Shown piece after piece: positions 33,059 through 42,049 of a stretch of 42,174 nt of DNA. The notes under the pieces are model-generated. The model was not told the origin of the DNA, did not search any database, and saw only the letters and a program-made list of their open reading frames with translations. Within the stretch, counting starts at the first letter, position 1, and each line of letters starts with the position of its first letter. A program made the position numbers and the translations under genes. Origin of the DNA: an uncultured bacterium (GTDB taxonomy: Bacteria > Cyanobacteriota > Vampirovibrionia > Obscuribacterales > Obscuribacteraceae); the NCBI GenBank assembly GCA_913063055.1, contig CAJXZK010000009.1, positions 1 to 42,174 of the forward strand, given 5' to 3'.

Positions 33059-33733
33059 ATGAAGTTCTTCAAATTACGCCACCTGACCGTGGTATGTCCT
33101 GAATGCCAAACTATTTTCGCCACCTACGAAGTGGCGAGATTGCCAGCTATCGATTTAACGACGCCGATTGAAAGTGACCTCCATCGCATACTGCCCGATC
33201 CTGAATTGCGCTCTAGTCTTCTTGCCATGTGTCCCAATTGTATTTACACCTGGTGGTTGTCATCATTCAAAGAGCACTTCTATCTGCCGCAGGTCGTGCC
33301 AGACTCGCCGCCTACTGAGCCGGCGAAGAAATTTGCCCATGCTGTAGCCTCTGGGCGTAAGCATAATGTGCACACCCTTGATCGCGCCGTATTGGCATTA
33401 AATGGCTATTGGTGCGCTATGGAAGAGGGAGTGGATGGCTCTAAGTTTCTCACCCTGGCTAAGAATGAATTGGCGGCAGCTCTGGCTGACCCTAGCTGGG
33501 CTGGCAATCGCAGCCGCTATAATTATGTTATAGGTGAGATTTTGCGCCTTTCGGGTGAATTTGACGGTGCCATAAAATGCTATGAGAAAGTAGATTCATC
33601 GGCGGGTTTACCCACTGAACTCGTAGCCAAGATGAAGGAGTTTGCGCTTTATGGGAATAAAAGTACTGTAAGGCTTCCACCGCATATCGTAGGAATAGTT
33701 TTCAACTGCGCTCAACCAGTTAACCCGGCCTAG
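33059..33733 (+). CDS. DUF2225-like zinc-ribbon protein
   Basis: 224 residues. Cys13-x2-Cys16 and Cys58-x2-Cys61 make a likely zinc site (VVCPECQTIF and LAMCPNCIYTWW), the pattern of DUF2225 proteins. The C-terminal part has TPR-like helices (RSRYNYVIGEILRLSGEFDGAIKCYEKV). No signal peptide, so cytoplasmic. It lies between the giant VirB6-like gene and the VirB3-like gene on the same strand, 28 bases before the latter, so a role with the secretion genes is possible but unproven. Confidence 0.72.
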   Translation: MKFFKLRHLTVVCPECQTIFATYEVARLPAIDLTTPIESDLHRILPDPELRSSLLAMCPNCIYTWWLSSFKEHFYLPQVVPDSPPTEPAKKFAHAVASGRKHNVHTLDRAVLALNGYWCAMEEGVDGSKFLTLAKNELAAALADPSWAGNRSRYNYVIGEILRLSGEFDGAIKCYEKVDSSAGLPTELVAKMKEFALYGNKSTVRLPPHIVGIVFNCAQPVNPA

Positions 33734-33760
33734 AGCCAAATCTACAAGTAGAATGTAAAC

Positions 33761-34099
33761 ATGGACGATATCACTCCCCTAAATTTAGAAGATTCTCCCA
33801 AGTTATTCGGCTTGCGTTATGACCAGCTGATTGCCATCTTGGGAAGTCTGGTGCTTTCTACCCAGCTTTATTCATGGATGATGCCGATCAACCTTGCTGG
33901 GCAAGACATTAAACTCTGGATTTGCTTATTTTTTGGATTGGTCGGCCCATTTTATTGTCTGGTCACTCTTAATCACTCAGCTTCGTATTGGGAGACTCTG
34001 CTCAATTTTTACACCGGGTCTAAAGTCTTGATACCAGGGCCTGATCCAAATACAACTAGATTTCTGGTAGATGAAAAGCTTCCAGAATTTGTTGAATAA
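33761..34099 (+). CDS. VirB3/PrgI-like T4SS membrane protein
   Basis: 112 residues with two closely spaced helices (about 27-45, LIAILGSLVLSTQLYSWM; about 51-70, LWICLFFGLVGPFYCLVTL) after a short polar start (PLNLEDSPKLFGLRYDQ), and a polar tail. Size, topology and position directly before the VirB4 ATPase (18 bases) match VirB3/PrgI proteins, which dock VirB4 at the inner membrane. Sequence motifs alone would not settle it. Confidence 0.75.
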   Translation: MDDITPLNLEDSPKLFGLRYDQLIAILGSLVLSTQLYSWMMPINLAGQDIKLWICLFFGLVGPFYCLVTLNHSASYWETLLNFYTGSKVLIPGPDPNTTRFLVDEKLPEFVE

Positions 34100-34117
34100 A
34101 GGAGCTCTCGTTCGTTA

Positions 34118-36943
34118 ATGGTCACCTCGATAAATCGGTCCTACTCCAAAGAAAATAGTTTGCTGGGCTTTATGAAGCGTGGCAAAGAGAAGGAAACGCC
34201 GATTTCTGCAGAGATTCTCGGACGTATTCCTGGTTTGGCTGTGCCTAGACCCCATGGTTCTGCTGCCGGTATTTTGCCTTTGTGGGACCTCTTCCACGAT
34301 GATGCATCGGGTCAGGGTATTCTTGTCTTAAAAGATGGCACTTACCGTTGTGTCTTTGAGTTAGACGGGGTGCACGTTTCTGGTTTTGATGAGATGCGTT
34401 TGGTCTCTCTCATGAACCACTTTACCGGTTTTCTCAACGGTATCGATACATCAGCTCAGCTCACCGTGGTTTGCCATAATATTTCTAAGCGTGAGTATTT
34501 CCAGCGCCACCCAGTTGAAGTTAATGAAGACCCATTTTTGCGCTATGTGGCTAAAGTGGTCGAGAATGATCAGGCGTCGCTTCTATCGCGAAACTTTGTG
34601 CCTGAGTTAAAGTTCTATGTCACGTTCTGCTATCGGCCGCCTAAAGAGAAGCCACCTAAGCAGAGTATGATTGATACTGCTGTTAAATCAGTGATGGACG
34701 CTCTTACAAGTCAGGCCGCCAGGCAGTCTGTCGGTAGCCATTTCAAGAATGTCACTACATTAGTGCAGCGCGCCAATGGCTATGTTAGTCAGCTTGGTGC
34801 CTGTGGTATGGCTGGTCGACCAGTTTCGGCCATAGAGTATTTCCGTATGCTCTACCGTGAGCTCAATCCCAAGCAAGCTGAAATGGCCGAGGAGCACTTG
34901 CCCTCTCCAATTCGGCCCCAAACGCAGCCCTTGCCGCCAGCCGTGCGTCGTGTCTTCCCTGACATGGAACCAGCTACTGTAAGGCAGCAATTGGTTGAAT
35001 CTTGTTATGACTTCAGCTCTCCTGATTTCTGCAAGATTTCAGACATGACCGATTATATTGAAGCCACGGATCCTAATGCTGACCCGACCGAGAAAGAAAT
35101 TGCCGGTCGTTATATTCGCACCCTCTATATGAACCGGCTACCTGAGCGTACCGGGCCGCTATGGTTGCAGCCATTGCTGCGCCTTAACTGTGAGTGGCGT
35201 CTCAATATTTATGCTCACAAGTTAGATAAAGAGCTCTTCCGCAAGAAGTTACAACAGAAGCAAGCGCAAGCCTCTGCCAACACCTACCAGGGCGTAATGG
35301 GACAGCGTTCAGCTCCGAACCAAGAAGAAGCTGAGAAAGCACAAGAAGCTGCCACTATTGGTTCAGAGTTGTACACAACCAATATGGAAGTTTTCAACTA
35401 CGCCATTTATTTCACGCTCTTTGCCGATAGCCTTGAGGAGCTAAACCGCTCGACTGAGTTTGTGCGTTCTGCCGCTTCACAGTGTCGCGGTGCTCGATTT
35501 GTTATTGGTCACCATGAGCAGCGCTCACTTTTCATTGGCAGCTTGCCTGGCTTGGGTATTGACGTTGCTCGCCGCGGCAAAGCAGTGCGAACACCGACAG
35601 TGCGCAATTCGTTTCCCTTTGTTCATGCCAAGCTGGGTTCAGAGTACGGCGACTGGCTAGGTTTTTCCAAAGAAACACTAGAGCCGGTTTTCCTTAATCC
35701 CTATGATGAAAAACTACCAAACGCCCTCTGTATCGTCTTCGGTCAACCGGGTGAAGGTAAATCTATGGTCGCTCAGCAGATCATTCAGATGAAAACTTTG
35801 TCTGGTGCCAAGACCGTTATCATTGACCGATCTGGCTCTTATCGCATGCTTACTGAAGTGTACGATGACTGCGCCTATATTAAGCTTGGACCCGATGGTC
35901 AGGTGTGTATTAACCTTTATGACTTGCCCTACCAAGGTCCTGATGGTAAGCCGGTTGATCCAGCTAGCCCCCCAGAATCTCACATCATCAAAATTCTCAA
36001 CTTCCACTCAGTCATGCTGGGAGAGCGCGGTGAGCAGGCTCTAAATAAAGATGAGAAGCCGATTTTGATGCAAGGCATTCAAGCAATCTATAAGTCTTGC
36101 GCCGAAATGGGTCGCATTCCAATTGAGTCTGACCTAGTTAACTGGTTGCAAGAAGAGTCTGTCAAACACACCAAGAGCAAGCGCGGTGATACCTGCGAAG
36201 ATCTGGCTAACCGTCTCAGCCTTTATTGCAAAGGCGCCATTTTCGGTAAGCTCTTTGATGGCCCCACATCTATTCCACTCGATACTCAATTGATGGTATT
36301 TGATACTTCTGATTTGGCCCATGACAAAACGCTAGAAGCTGTTGTTACTCTCTTTGTCTCCGACTATGTCTTGCGAAGAGCTGCTCAACATAAGGCCGAA
36401 CAAGTAGCTTTAGGTAAGCCTTCACGCTTTGTCTTTTGCATAGACGAATTGTGGAGACTACTGCGCTACGAGGGCGGTAAGACTCTTGTTGAAGATGCTT
36501 CGCGTACCAGCCGACACTTAGGTCTACTGTTTATCGGCATTTCCCAGGAGTTGGGCGACCTTTTACGCGATGATCGGGCGCGAAATCTTGCCACCAACAG
36601 TGCTATCAAAATCATCCTCGGTAATGACCCTTCTAACTTCGAATTGATTCGTGAAGCCTGCGGTCTAACTCCTCAGGAGATGGGTGCTATTGCTCATTTG
36701 ACCAGAAAGAACAGAGAGTATTCAGATGCCTTTCTGATTTATCACAAGCTTTCTCGCGGAGTGGTTAAACTGGTTGTGCCAAGGTTTATGTACTGGGTGG
36801 CCACAACCGAGCCCAACACCGATCAACCAATGCGTTCCAAGATGATTGAGCTCTGTGCTGGTGATGCGCGTTGGGCCTGCCACTTGCTTGGCCAAGGTTA
36901 CACTCCTGAGACCTTCACTCCTGATTTGCTCAATGCGGGCTGA
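34118..36943 (+). CDS. VirB4-like T4SS ATPase
   Basis: 941-residue ATPase that powers T4SS assembly and transport. The N-terminal half fits the CagE/TrbE/VirB4 N-domain (GILPLWDLFHDDASGQGILVLKDGTY, about 45-75). Walker A GQPGEGKS is at 542-549 (FGQPGEGKSMVAQQI), followed by TVIIDRSGSYRML, and Walker B is FCIDELWRLL with Asp776-Glu777. TSRHLGLLFIGISQELGDLL and ATNSAIKIILGNDPSNFE are VirB4-type C-terminal motifs. GGAG lies 13 bases before ATG 34118, a longish spacing. Neighbours VirB3-like and VirB8-like are adjacent. This is the most confident T4SS gene here. Confidence 0.93.
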   Translation: MVTSINRSYSKENSLLGFMKRGKEKETPISAEILGRIPGLAVPRPHGSAAGILPLWDLFHDDASGQGILVLKDGTYRCVFELDGVHVSGFDEMRLVSLMNHFTGFLNGIDTSAQLTVVCHNISKREYFQRHPVEVNEDPFLRYVAKVVENDQASLLSRNFVPELKFYVTFCYRPPKEKPPKQSMIDTAVKSVMDALTSQAARQSVGSHFKNVTTLVQRANGYVSQLGACGMAGRPVSAIEYFRMLYRELNPKQAEMAEEHLPSPIRPQTQPLPPAVRRVFPDMEPATVRQQLVESCYDFSSPDFCKISDMTDYIEATDPNADPTEKEIAGRYIRTLYMNRLPERTGPLWLQPLLRLNCEWRLNIYAHKLDKELFRKKLQQKQAQASANTYQGVMGQRSAPNQEEAEKAQEAATIGSELYTTNMEVFNYAIYFTLFADSLEELNRSTEFVRSAASQCRGARFVIGHHEQRSLFIGSLPGLGIDVARRGKAVRTPTVRNSFPFVHAKLGSEYGDWLGFSKETLEPVFLNPYDEKLPNALCIVFGQPGEGKSMVAQQIIQMKTLSGAKTVIIDRSGSYRMLTEVYDDCAYIKLGPDGQVCINLYDLPYQGPDGKPVDPASPPESHIIKILNFHSVMLGERGEQALNKDEKPILMQGIQAIYKSCAEMGRIPIESDLVNWLQEESVKHTKSKRGDTCEDLANRLSLYCKGAIFGKLFDGPTSIPLDTQLMVFDTSDLAHDKTLEAVVTLFVSDYVLRRAAQHKAEQVALGKPSRFVFCIDELWRLLRYEGGKTLVEDASRTSRHLGLLFIGISQELGDLLRDDRARNLATNSAIKIILGNDPSNFELIREACGLTPQEMGAIAHLTRKNREYSDAFLIYHKLSRGVVKLVVPRFMYWVATTEPNTDQPMRSKMIELCAGDARWACHLLGQGYTPETFTPDLLNAG

Positions 36944-36952
36944 TACAAATAT

Positions 36953-37582
36953 ATGTTTGATTATCAAGCTGGTGAGAAGTACAAAATGACATTGATTATG
37001 GTCGCTGTAGCTGGTGCTATGGCGGGCGTTTTCATTACATTGATACTTTCACCAACGCCTGCTCCTGCCGGTAGGGGCGGACGGGTGCGCACTAGGGCTG
37101 AGACAAATCCTGATGTTACTGGTATTGCCGCACCACCTGGTTCAGATCCACGCTACGCCACTCAGCAAAATGGTGCACCTCCTCCGCCACCGGCTGGTCT
37201 GGTCGAGCCATTTAAGGCGCAGGCCTATGTTGAAGCTTTTCTCCCGCTGGCTTGGGATTTCAATGCCAGCTCGGCTGCTAACTCTCAGCAGAGTGCCATC
37301 AGTATGATGACTGCACAGTGTGCTGATAGTTACAAAAAGAATATTTGGACCGATGAGATGGCCGCCACGATTGCTAGTTCGGGTATGACCAGTACCTGGA
37401 ATCAAAAAATGGTTTCTGCTCGCCAGAACCAAGCAGATGGTTCAATTGAGATAGTTGTTCAGGGTGAGCAGCAATTGCAGCTTCCTGGTGAACCGCCCAA
37501 ACCAAGACCAGTGAAGTTTGTTTATTTAGTGAAGAAGGAAGCGGACGGAAGTTTGAAAATTGCCGGTATTTCTGAGGGGTAG
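36953..37582 (+). CDS. VirB8-like single-pass T4SS protein
   Basis: 209 residues. One transmembrane helix (about 13-33, TLIMVAVAGAMAGVFITLIL), a basic/Pro-rich linker (PAPAGRGGRVRTRAE..., PPPPPAG) and an NTF2-like domain (YVEAFLPLAWDFNASSAANS to the end, with AISMMTAQCADSYKKNIWTD and VKFVYLVKKEADGSLKIAGI). This layout matches VirB8/TcpC periplasmic scaffold proteins. It starts nine bases after VirB4. ATG 36986 has a better ribosome site (GGTGAG) and would give a protein starting at the helix. Confidence 0.7.
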   Translation: MFDYQAGEKYKMTLIMVAVAGAMAGVFITLILSPTPAPAGRGGRVRTRAETNPDVTGIAAPPGSDPRYATQQNGAPPPPPAGLVEPFKAQAYVEAFLPLAWDFNASSAANSQQSAISMMTAQCADSYKKNIWTDEMAATIASSGMTSTWNQKMVSARQNQADGSIEIVVQGEQQLQLPGEPPKPRPVKFVYLVKKEADGSLKIAGISEG

Positions 37583-37735
37583 AAATACGAAAAACCTGCC
37601 GATAAAACAGAGACTTTTCGTAGTCTTCCCAGAACTGGAGCCTGTTTTGTTGCGCAACTACTTGTTAAAACGGTATAAATGAGTGAGTATAGAATCAGTG
37701 TTTTATAAACTGAAAAGAGACGCAGGATTAGCTAG

Positions 37736-37775
37736 ATGAATTGGAAGGCGCAAATATGACCTGGAAAGCGCAAAT
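37736..37775 (+). repeat. 20-bp near-tandem duplication at the VirD4-like start
   Basis: 37736-37755 (ATGAATTGGAAGGCGCAAAT) and 37756-37775 (ATGACCTGGAAAGCGCAAAT) agree at 17 of 20 bases. The first copy opens a seven-codon ORF (MNWKAQI) whose TGA overlaps the real ATG. The real protein starts MTWKAQM. Confidence 0.93.
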
Positions 37776-40764
37776 GAACGAGCGAGGAGTGATTCAGTCA
37801 TTCCGCGACACTGACACTGGCGAGCAGGTCTCTGTTAAAGAATTTGAGCGTCGCATGCAAATGCAGGGGGCGATTGGCCCTAACGACGGCAGTCTTCAAG
37901 CGCAGCCAGCCTATCCTCAATCTTATCCAGTGGCGGGTTCAGAAGCTGCTATTCAGCAAGGCATGCAACCAGGTATACAGCCGGGCATGCAGCCTTATCA
38001 GGCTCAGCCAGCGCCGCAGACGTATGCTACTGGTGCTCCCGCTCCCTATCAACAGGCTCCTGCCGTCGGTTATCCGCAGCCAGCGCAGCAGGGCTATCAG
38101 CAAGCGCCTTCTAGTCCTTTAGTGCAGTCTGGTGCCGTACCGGTTGGTTCGCAAGCGCCTAGTATTCCGATGCCTGCCACTGGGCGGGTGCCCACCACCG
38201 GCATGCTCACTCAAGGCAAGAATCTTCGCCTAGAGGGCCAGCCTGGTCATATCGACCAAACTCGTCAGACCTTTGCTCCAAGAAAGGGCAAAGGCTTCCT
38301 CGATGCTACATCGATAGCTATTTTGATGCCAACCCTTGTGCTACTGGCCTTGATCATTGCCGCTGCCCACAAGAAAAGATTGTTCCCTTGGCAGACAATC
38401 AGAACCTTTAACCCACCATCTGGTTTGATGACTCCGCGCGATTATGAGCGCTCCTATGTCTGTCCACCAAACGGCAGACGTCACGGTCGTCTGGGCAAGA
38501 AAAATCCTAACTCGACCTGGTCAGAAGTTGACGGTGTTGTAATTCCCTTTGGATTCCTCGCTCGCACACACTTGCCAGTGACAATCCCCATGGGACGCCT
38601 GCCAAACAAAAACATGTTCATCGTAGCTCCGTCAGGTTCAGGTAAAACAACCTTGATGCGGGCTGTAATTAAGGCCTTGCTTGCTAAGCCTTGCGTCATT
38701 ATTGCTCTAGAAGCTAAAGCAAATGACCCTAACTTAGATGAACGCCGTGAAGGTTTCAAATACACTGTATTGCCTGAAGCTCAGCATGCTGGTTTCCGTA
38801 CCCTTTATTTCAACCCTCTAGATAGCGAGTCGATTAACTGGAATCCCCTCGATCAAGATGCGGTAACTTTTGCTACATCGATTGTGCAAGATATCAACTC
38901 TCTTCCACCGGAAGAGCAGCACTGGGCAGAGCGCGATTTGGGCTATATCGAAGGCTTGACACAGCTGCTTAAATGGGGCGGCGTGCAAGTTATGGGTGAA
39001 GATGAGAATGGTCAACCTTCTCAACTCGACCCACTGCCATGCAATCCCTACGGATTGATGAAACTGGTCAACAACCGTCGCAATATCGTTGAGTCTTTGC
39101 GTAAGCTGAAAGCTGATCCAAATATCAATGCTGGTGAACTCGGTGAATTGACTCAGCGGCTCTCTTCAATTATTCGTACAGACAGTGATTGGGACAAAAA
39201 CATTCAAGGTGTGCGCGGTCGTCTGCGCATGTTCAAGAACCAAGCTATTCTCAAATGCACAGAGAAATCGAACGTAGATCTTAAGACCAGTATGCACGAG
39301 CCTACTGTACTGATCTTCGGTGCTCCTGCTTCCTTAGGACCTGACGCTGAATCTCTAGCGGCTTGTTTTGTGCACCAGTTGCAACAAGCCTTGCACACTA
39401 GATACGGTACAAAATCAGTACTGCCATTGTTTGCGTTCTTCGATGAATATCAAACTTTGAATATCGATTTGGCCGGCAGACTGTCAGCTATTGTTCGTGG
39501 TGCCAACGGCGGTTTGACAATCATCTTGCAGAACATCTCCCAGATCACCAGCGGTGGTGGCCAGGGTGTTGCTCCAGAATTGAAGACGATTTTCTCCAAC
39601 AGCGCAGTGCGTGTATGTTTGCACAACGCTGATGAAACTACAGCTAAGTTCTTCTCTGAAGAAATTGGTAAGCATGCTGTAGTTGTCCCTGGTATTGCTG
39701 ACCACTTCCAGGCTAATGGATTCGGTATCTTCCCGACAAGTTGGAACAGAATTCACAGCCAACAGGTAGTTGCTCGGGTCGACACAGACTCTATTAAACG
39801 GATGGAAAAACACCACGCTCTGGTCTATCTGTCACCAGCTGGTGACCCAGAGTTTGGCGAAACTAAGCCTTTCATGTGTGACCTGCGTGGTATTGAAGAA
39901 ATTGCCAAGTTGCACTTGCTGCATAACGTCAGTGCCAGAAAACAAAGTAGTCCAGATTATCCAGAGGGCGCACCAGTGCCTGGTGCGGCAGCGCCGTCGT
40001 TTGCTACGCCTGCTGGTAGCTTGCCCTTCCCTTCAAGACCGGCCGGCAATATGCCAGCGCCTGAGCTAGGCGATATGGCGGCAATGGCTGCTCAAGCCGC
40101 TGCCACTGGTTTCGACCAAACTGGTGTTGGTCCTGGATACACTAATGGTTACCCGATGGGTTCACAGGGTGCTCCTGTGGCTGCTAGTTCGGCTCCTGTC
40201 GCTAGTAACTCTGCTAATTCTGCCAGTCCTGGTAGCACAAATAACGGTGCTTCAAGGCTATGTCCAAATTGCACAAAGCTAGCTGGAAAAGGCAAGTTCT
40301 GTATTGAGTGTGGTCAATTTATTGGTCTGCCTCAGGCCGAGCTTTCCACTTCGGCCCAGGTTGTAGCCCCAGTGGCTGCCAGCAATGGCATCATCCCTAG
40401 CTATGCCGAGGCTAATCCTTCTGCTAGTGTGCCTTCTGGCAATGTAGCAGTAGATTCGTTTGGCAATGTTATCGACAGTGCTGAAGTCGGTGGCAATGGC
40501 CTATCGGCTCTTCCTGGTCAACAAGCCACTCCTCGCTATGGTGGTCTGCGCCCACAAACTAGAGATGCTATGCCAAGTAAGCGCGGTCTGTTTGAAAGTG
40601 CTTCAGAAATAGCCAATACCGCTCAGCAAGTGTTAAATCCTAATAGTGCAAATGGCGCGAGCGAACCCAATCTCAATCAAACTAGACGGCCTATGACCAG
40701 TCTAAATCCAGATGTTTCCCATCTGGGTCTCGACAATGGCAAAAAGCCTGGTGTTGAGTTCTAA
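37756..40764 (+). CDS. VirD4/TraG-like coupling ATPase
   Basis: 1002 residues from ATG 37756, preceded by GGAAGG. Residues 1-175 are Pro/Gln/Gly-rich (with a PGMQPGIQPGMQP repeat). A single hydrophobic segment follows (about 185-206, IAILMPTLVLLALIIAAA), unlike typical VirD4, where helices come first. Walker A APSGSGKTT is at 291-299 and Walker B AFFDEYQTLN has Asp563-Glu564, followed by a TraG-type sensor region (IVRGANGGLTIILQNISQI). The C-terminal 270 residues are low-complexity and contain a zinc ribbon (Cys836, Cys839, Cys849, Cys852). In T4SS it recruits substrate. Relaxase not seen. Confidence 0.85.
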   Translation: MTWKAQMNERGVIQSFRDTDTGEQVSVKEFERRMQMQGAIGPNDGSLQAQPAYPQSYPVAGSEAAIQQGMQPGIQPGMQPYQAQPAPQTYATGAPAPYQQAPAVGYPQPAQQGYQQAPSSPLVQSGAVPVGSQAPSIPMPATGRVPTTGMLTQGKNLRLEGQPGHIDQTRQTFAPRKGKGFLDATSIAILMPTLVLLALIIAAAHKKRLFPWQTIRTFNPPSGLMTPRDYERSYVCPPNGRRHGRLGKKNPNSTWSEVDGVVIPFGFLARTHLPVTIPMGRLPNKNMFIVAPSGSGKTTLMRAVIKALLAKPCVIIALEAKANDPNLDERREGFKYTVLPEAQHAGFRTLYFNPLDSESINWNPLDQDAVTFATSIVQDINSLPPEEQHWAERDLGYIEGLTQLLKWGGVQVMGEDENGQPSQLDPLPCNPYGLMKLVNNRRNIVESLRKLKADPNINAGELGELTQRLSSIIRTDSDWDKNIQGVRGRLRMFKNQAILKCTEKSNVDLKTSMHEPTVLIFGAPASLGPDAESLAACFVHQLQQALHTRYGTKSVLPLFAFFDEYQTLNIDLAGRLSAIVRGANGGLTIILQNISQITSGGGQGVAPELKTIFSNSAVRVCLHNADETTAKFFSEEIGKHAVVVPGIADHFQANGFGIFPTSWNRIHSQQVVARVDTDSIKRMEKHHALVYLSPAGDPEFGETKPFMCDLRGIEEIAKLHLLHNVSARKQSSPDYPEGAPVPGAAAPSFATPAGSLPFPSRPAGNMPAPELGDMAAMAAQAAATGFDQTGVGPGYTNGYPMGSQGAPVAASSAPVASNSANSASPGSTNNGASRLCPNCTKLAGKGKFCIECGQFIGLPQAELSTSAQVVAPVAASNGIIPSYAEANPSASVPSGNVAVDSFGNVIDSAEVGGNGLSALPGQQATPRYGGLRPQTRDAMPSKRGLFESASEIANTAQQVLNPNSANGASEPNLNQTRRPMTSLNPDVSHLGLDNGKKPGVEF

Positions 40765-40881
40765 ACACAACTAGTAGTTCTAAATTACTGGCAATAGTGT
40801 TCATATCTTTGATTTAGCGGGTAAATCTGATAGTGTCAGCTATCTACTCTTTGCTATGAAAGGCAATTGCATTATCAGTCT

Positions 40882-42024
40882 ATGCAGACTACTTTACTTC
40901 CCAGCGACAAAGACTACTGGAAGCACATAGTTACTTCCAATAACCAATTTGGACTTAACGTGCTCAAAACTCTGGCTATGGCTAGCCCGAGTGCAAATGT
41001 CATTATTTCTCCAACCAGTATTTTTCTAACAGCATGCATGCTCTACAACGGAGCTAGCGGTAATACTTATTCGGAGTTTGCCAATACTTTGCTGTTACCT
41101 AAGCCCAGTGAAATAAATCCCTGGAATAGACAGTTGCTCAATTATCTGGTCATGAGCAAACCTGACCACGAAGTTTCAATTGCCTCTGCTCTCTGGTTCG
41201 GCCAAGGGGTGCGCTGCCACGAAGACTTCGTCAATAGTGCTGTAGAGTCTTACTCAGCCTCTCTCTATGGGGTCGATTTTGCTTCTCCCGAATCTGTCGA
41301 GCAAATAAACTTTTGGGCAGAAAATGCCACCAACGGCAAAATAACCAAAATAGTCGACCCTGGTGAGTTTTCGCCTATGTCTGCTTTTGCCATTACCAAT
41401 GCCATTTACTTCTTTGCCCAGTGGCAGACGAAGTTCAAGGCTGAGCTAACGAGAGAAGAGCCCTTCTATCTTGTGGGCTCTGGTTCTAAGAATGTCATGA
41501 TGATGAATGTGACTGATATTTTCGGCTACAAAGAAGATGAGAATGCTCAGATAATCAAGTTGCCTTACAAGCAATCGCCATACTTTATGCAAATAGTTCT
41601 GCCTAAGCTTGGGCGTTCATTTGGACATTGTATTGAGTACATAAAGAATCCGCTTTCAACTGCGATTACATATTCTCCAACTAAAATCAATCTCAAGCTA
41701 CCACGTATGGAAATAGCCTTTGACTGCAATCTCAATGCCGCTTTATCTCAATTGGGAATGCGCGATCTCTTTAGCCCAACTTGCGACTTGTCTTTGATTA
41801 CTCCTAATTTGCAAGTCTCGTTTATCAAACACGCTGCTAAGCTTACTGTTGACGAAAGTGGTACAGAAGTGGCTGCTGCTACGATGGCAGGAATGAGTTT
41901 CGGAGCAGCACCTGGTGCTCAAGCGCCAGCAGTCGATATGATTGTTAACCGACCATTTCTAATGTCTATTGCCGATAGTGGCACCGGTCAAGTCTTGTTC
42001 TCTGGAGCCATTCTTCAGCCCTAG
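40882..42024 (+). CDS. Serpin-family protease inhibitor
   Basis: 380 residues from ATG 40882; TTG 40867 is in frame and nearer to AAAGG but very close. Serpin landmarks: a strand-rich N-terminus (NVIISPTSIFLTACMLYNGASG), INFWAENATNGKI, the NAIYFFAQWQTKF breach region, HAAKLTVDESGTEVAAAT as hinge and a reactive loop, and a final NRPFLMSI with SGAILQP. The small-residue hinge fits an inhibitory serpin, though the loop after it is longer than in alpha-1-antitrypsin, so the P1 residue is unclear. No signal peptide is visible. It follows the VirD4-like gene by 117 bases. Confidence 0.95.
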   Translation: MQTTLLPSDKDYWKHIVTSNNQFGLNVLKTLAMASPSANVIISPTSIFLTACMLYNGASGNTYSEFANTLLLPKPSEINPWNRQLLNYLVMSKPDHEVSIASALWFGQGVRCHEDFVNSAVESYSASLYGVDFASPESVEQINFWAENATNGKITKIVDPGEFSPMSAFAITNAIYFFAQWQTKFKAELTREEPFYLVGSGSKNVMMMNVTDIFGYKEDENAQIIKLPYKQSPYFMQIVLPKLGRSFGHCIEYIKNPLSTAITYSPTKINLKLPRMEIAFDCNLNAALSQLGMRDLFSPTCDLSLITPNLQVSFIKHAAKLTVDESGTEVAAATMAGMSFGAAPGAQAPAVDMIVNRPFLMSIADSGTGQVLFSGAILQP

Positions 42025-42049
42025 CTGAAGTCTTTCTGTTAGGGCTTTT
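42017..42049 (+). terminator. Terminator at the end of the serpin gene
   Basis: AGCCCTA (42017-42023) pairs with TAGGGCT (42040-42046) over a 16-base loop, then TTTT. The left arm overlaps the serpin stop. Confidence 0.6.

Noticed and set aside
40882-42024. Exact reactive-site (P1) residue of the serpin
   Set aside because: Counting from the hinge puts P1 near a Gly, but the loop is about six residues longer than in alpha-1-antitrypsin, so I do not assign target specificity.
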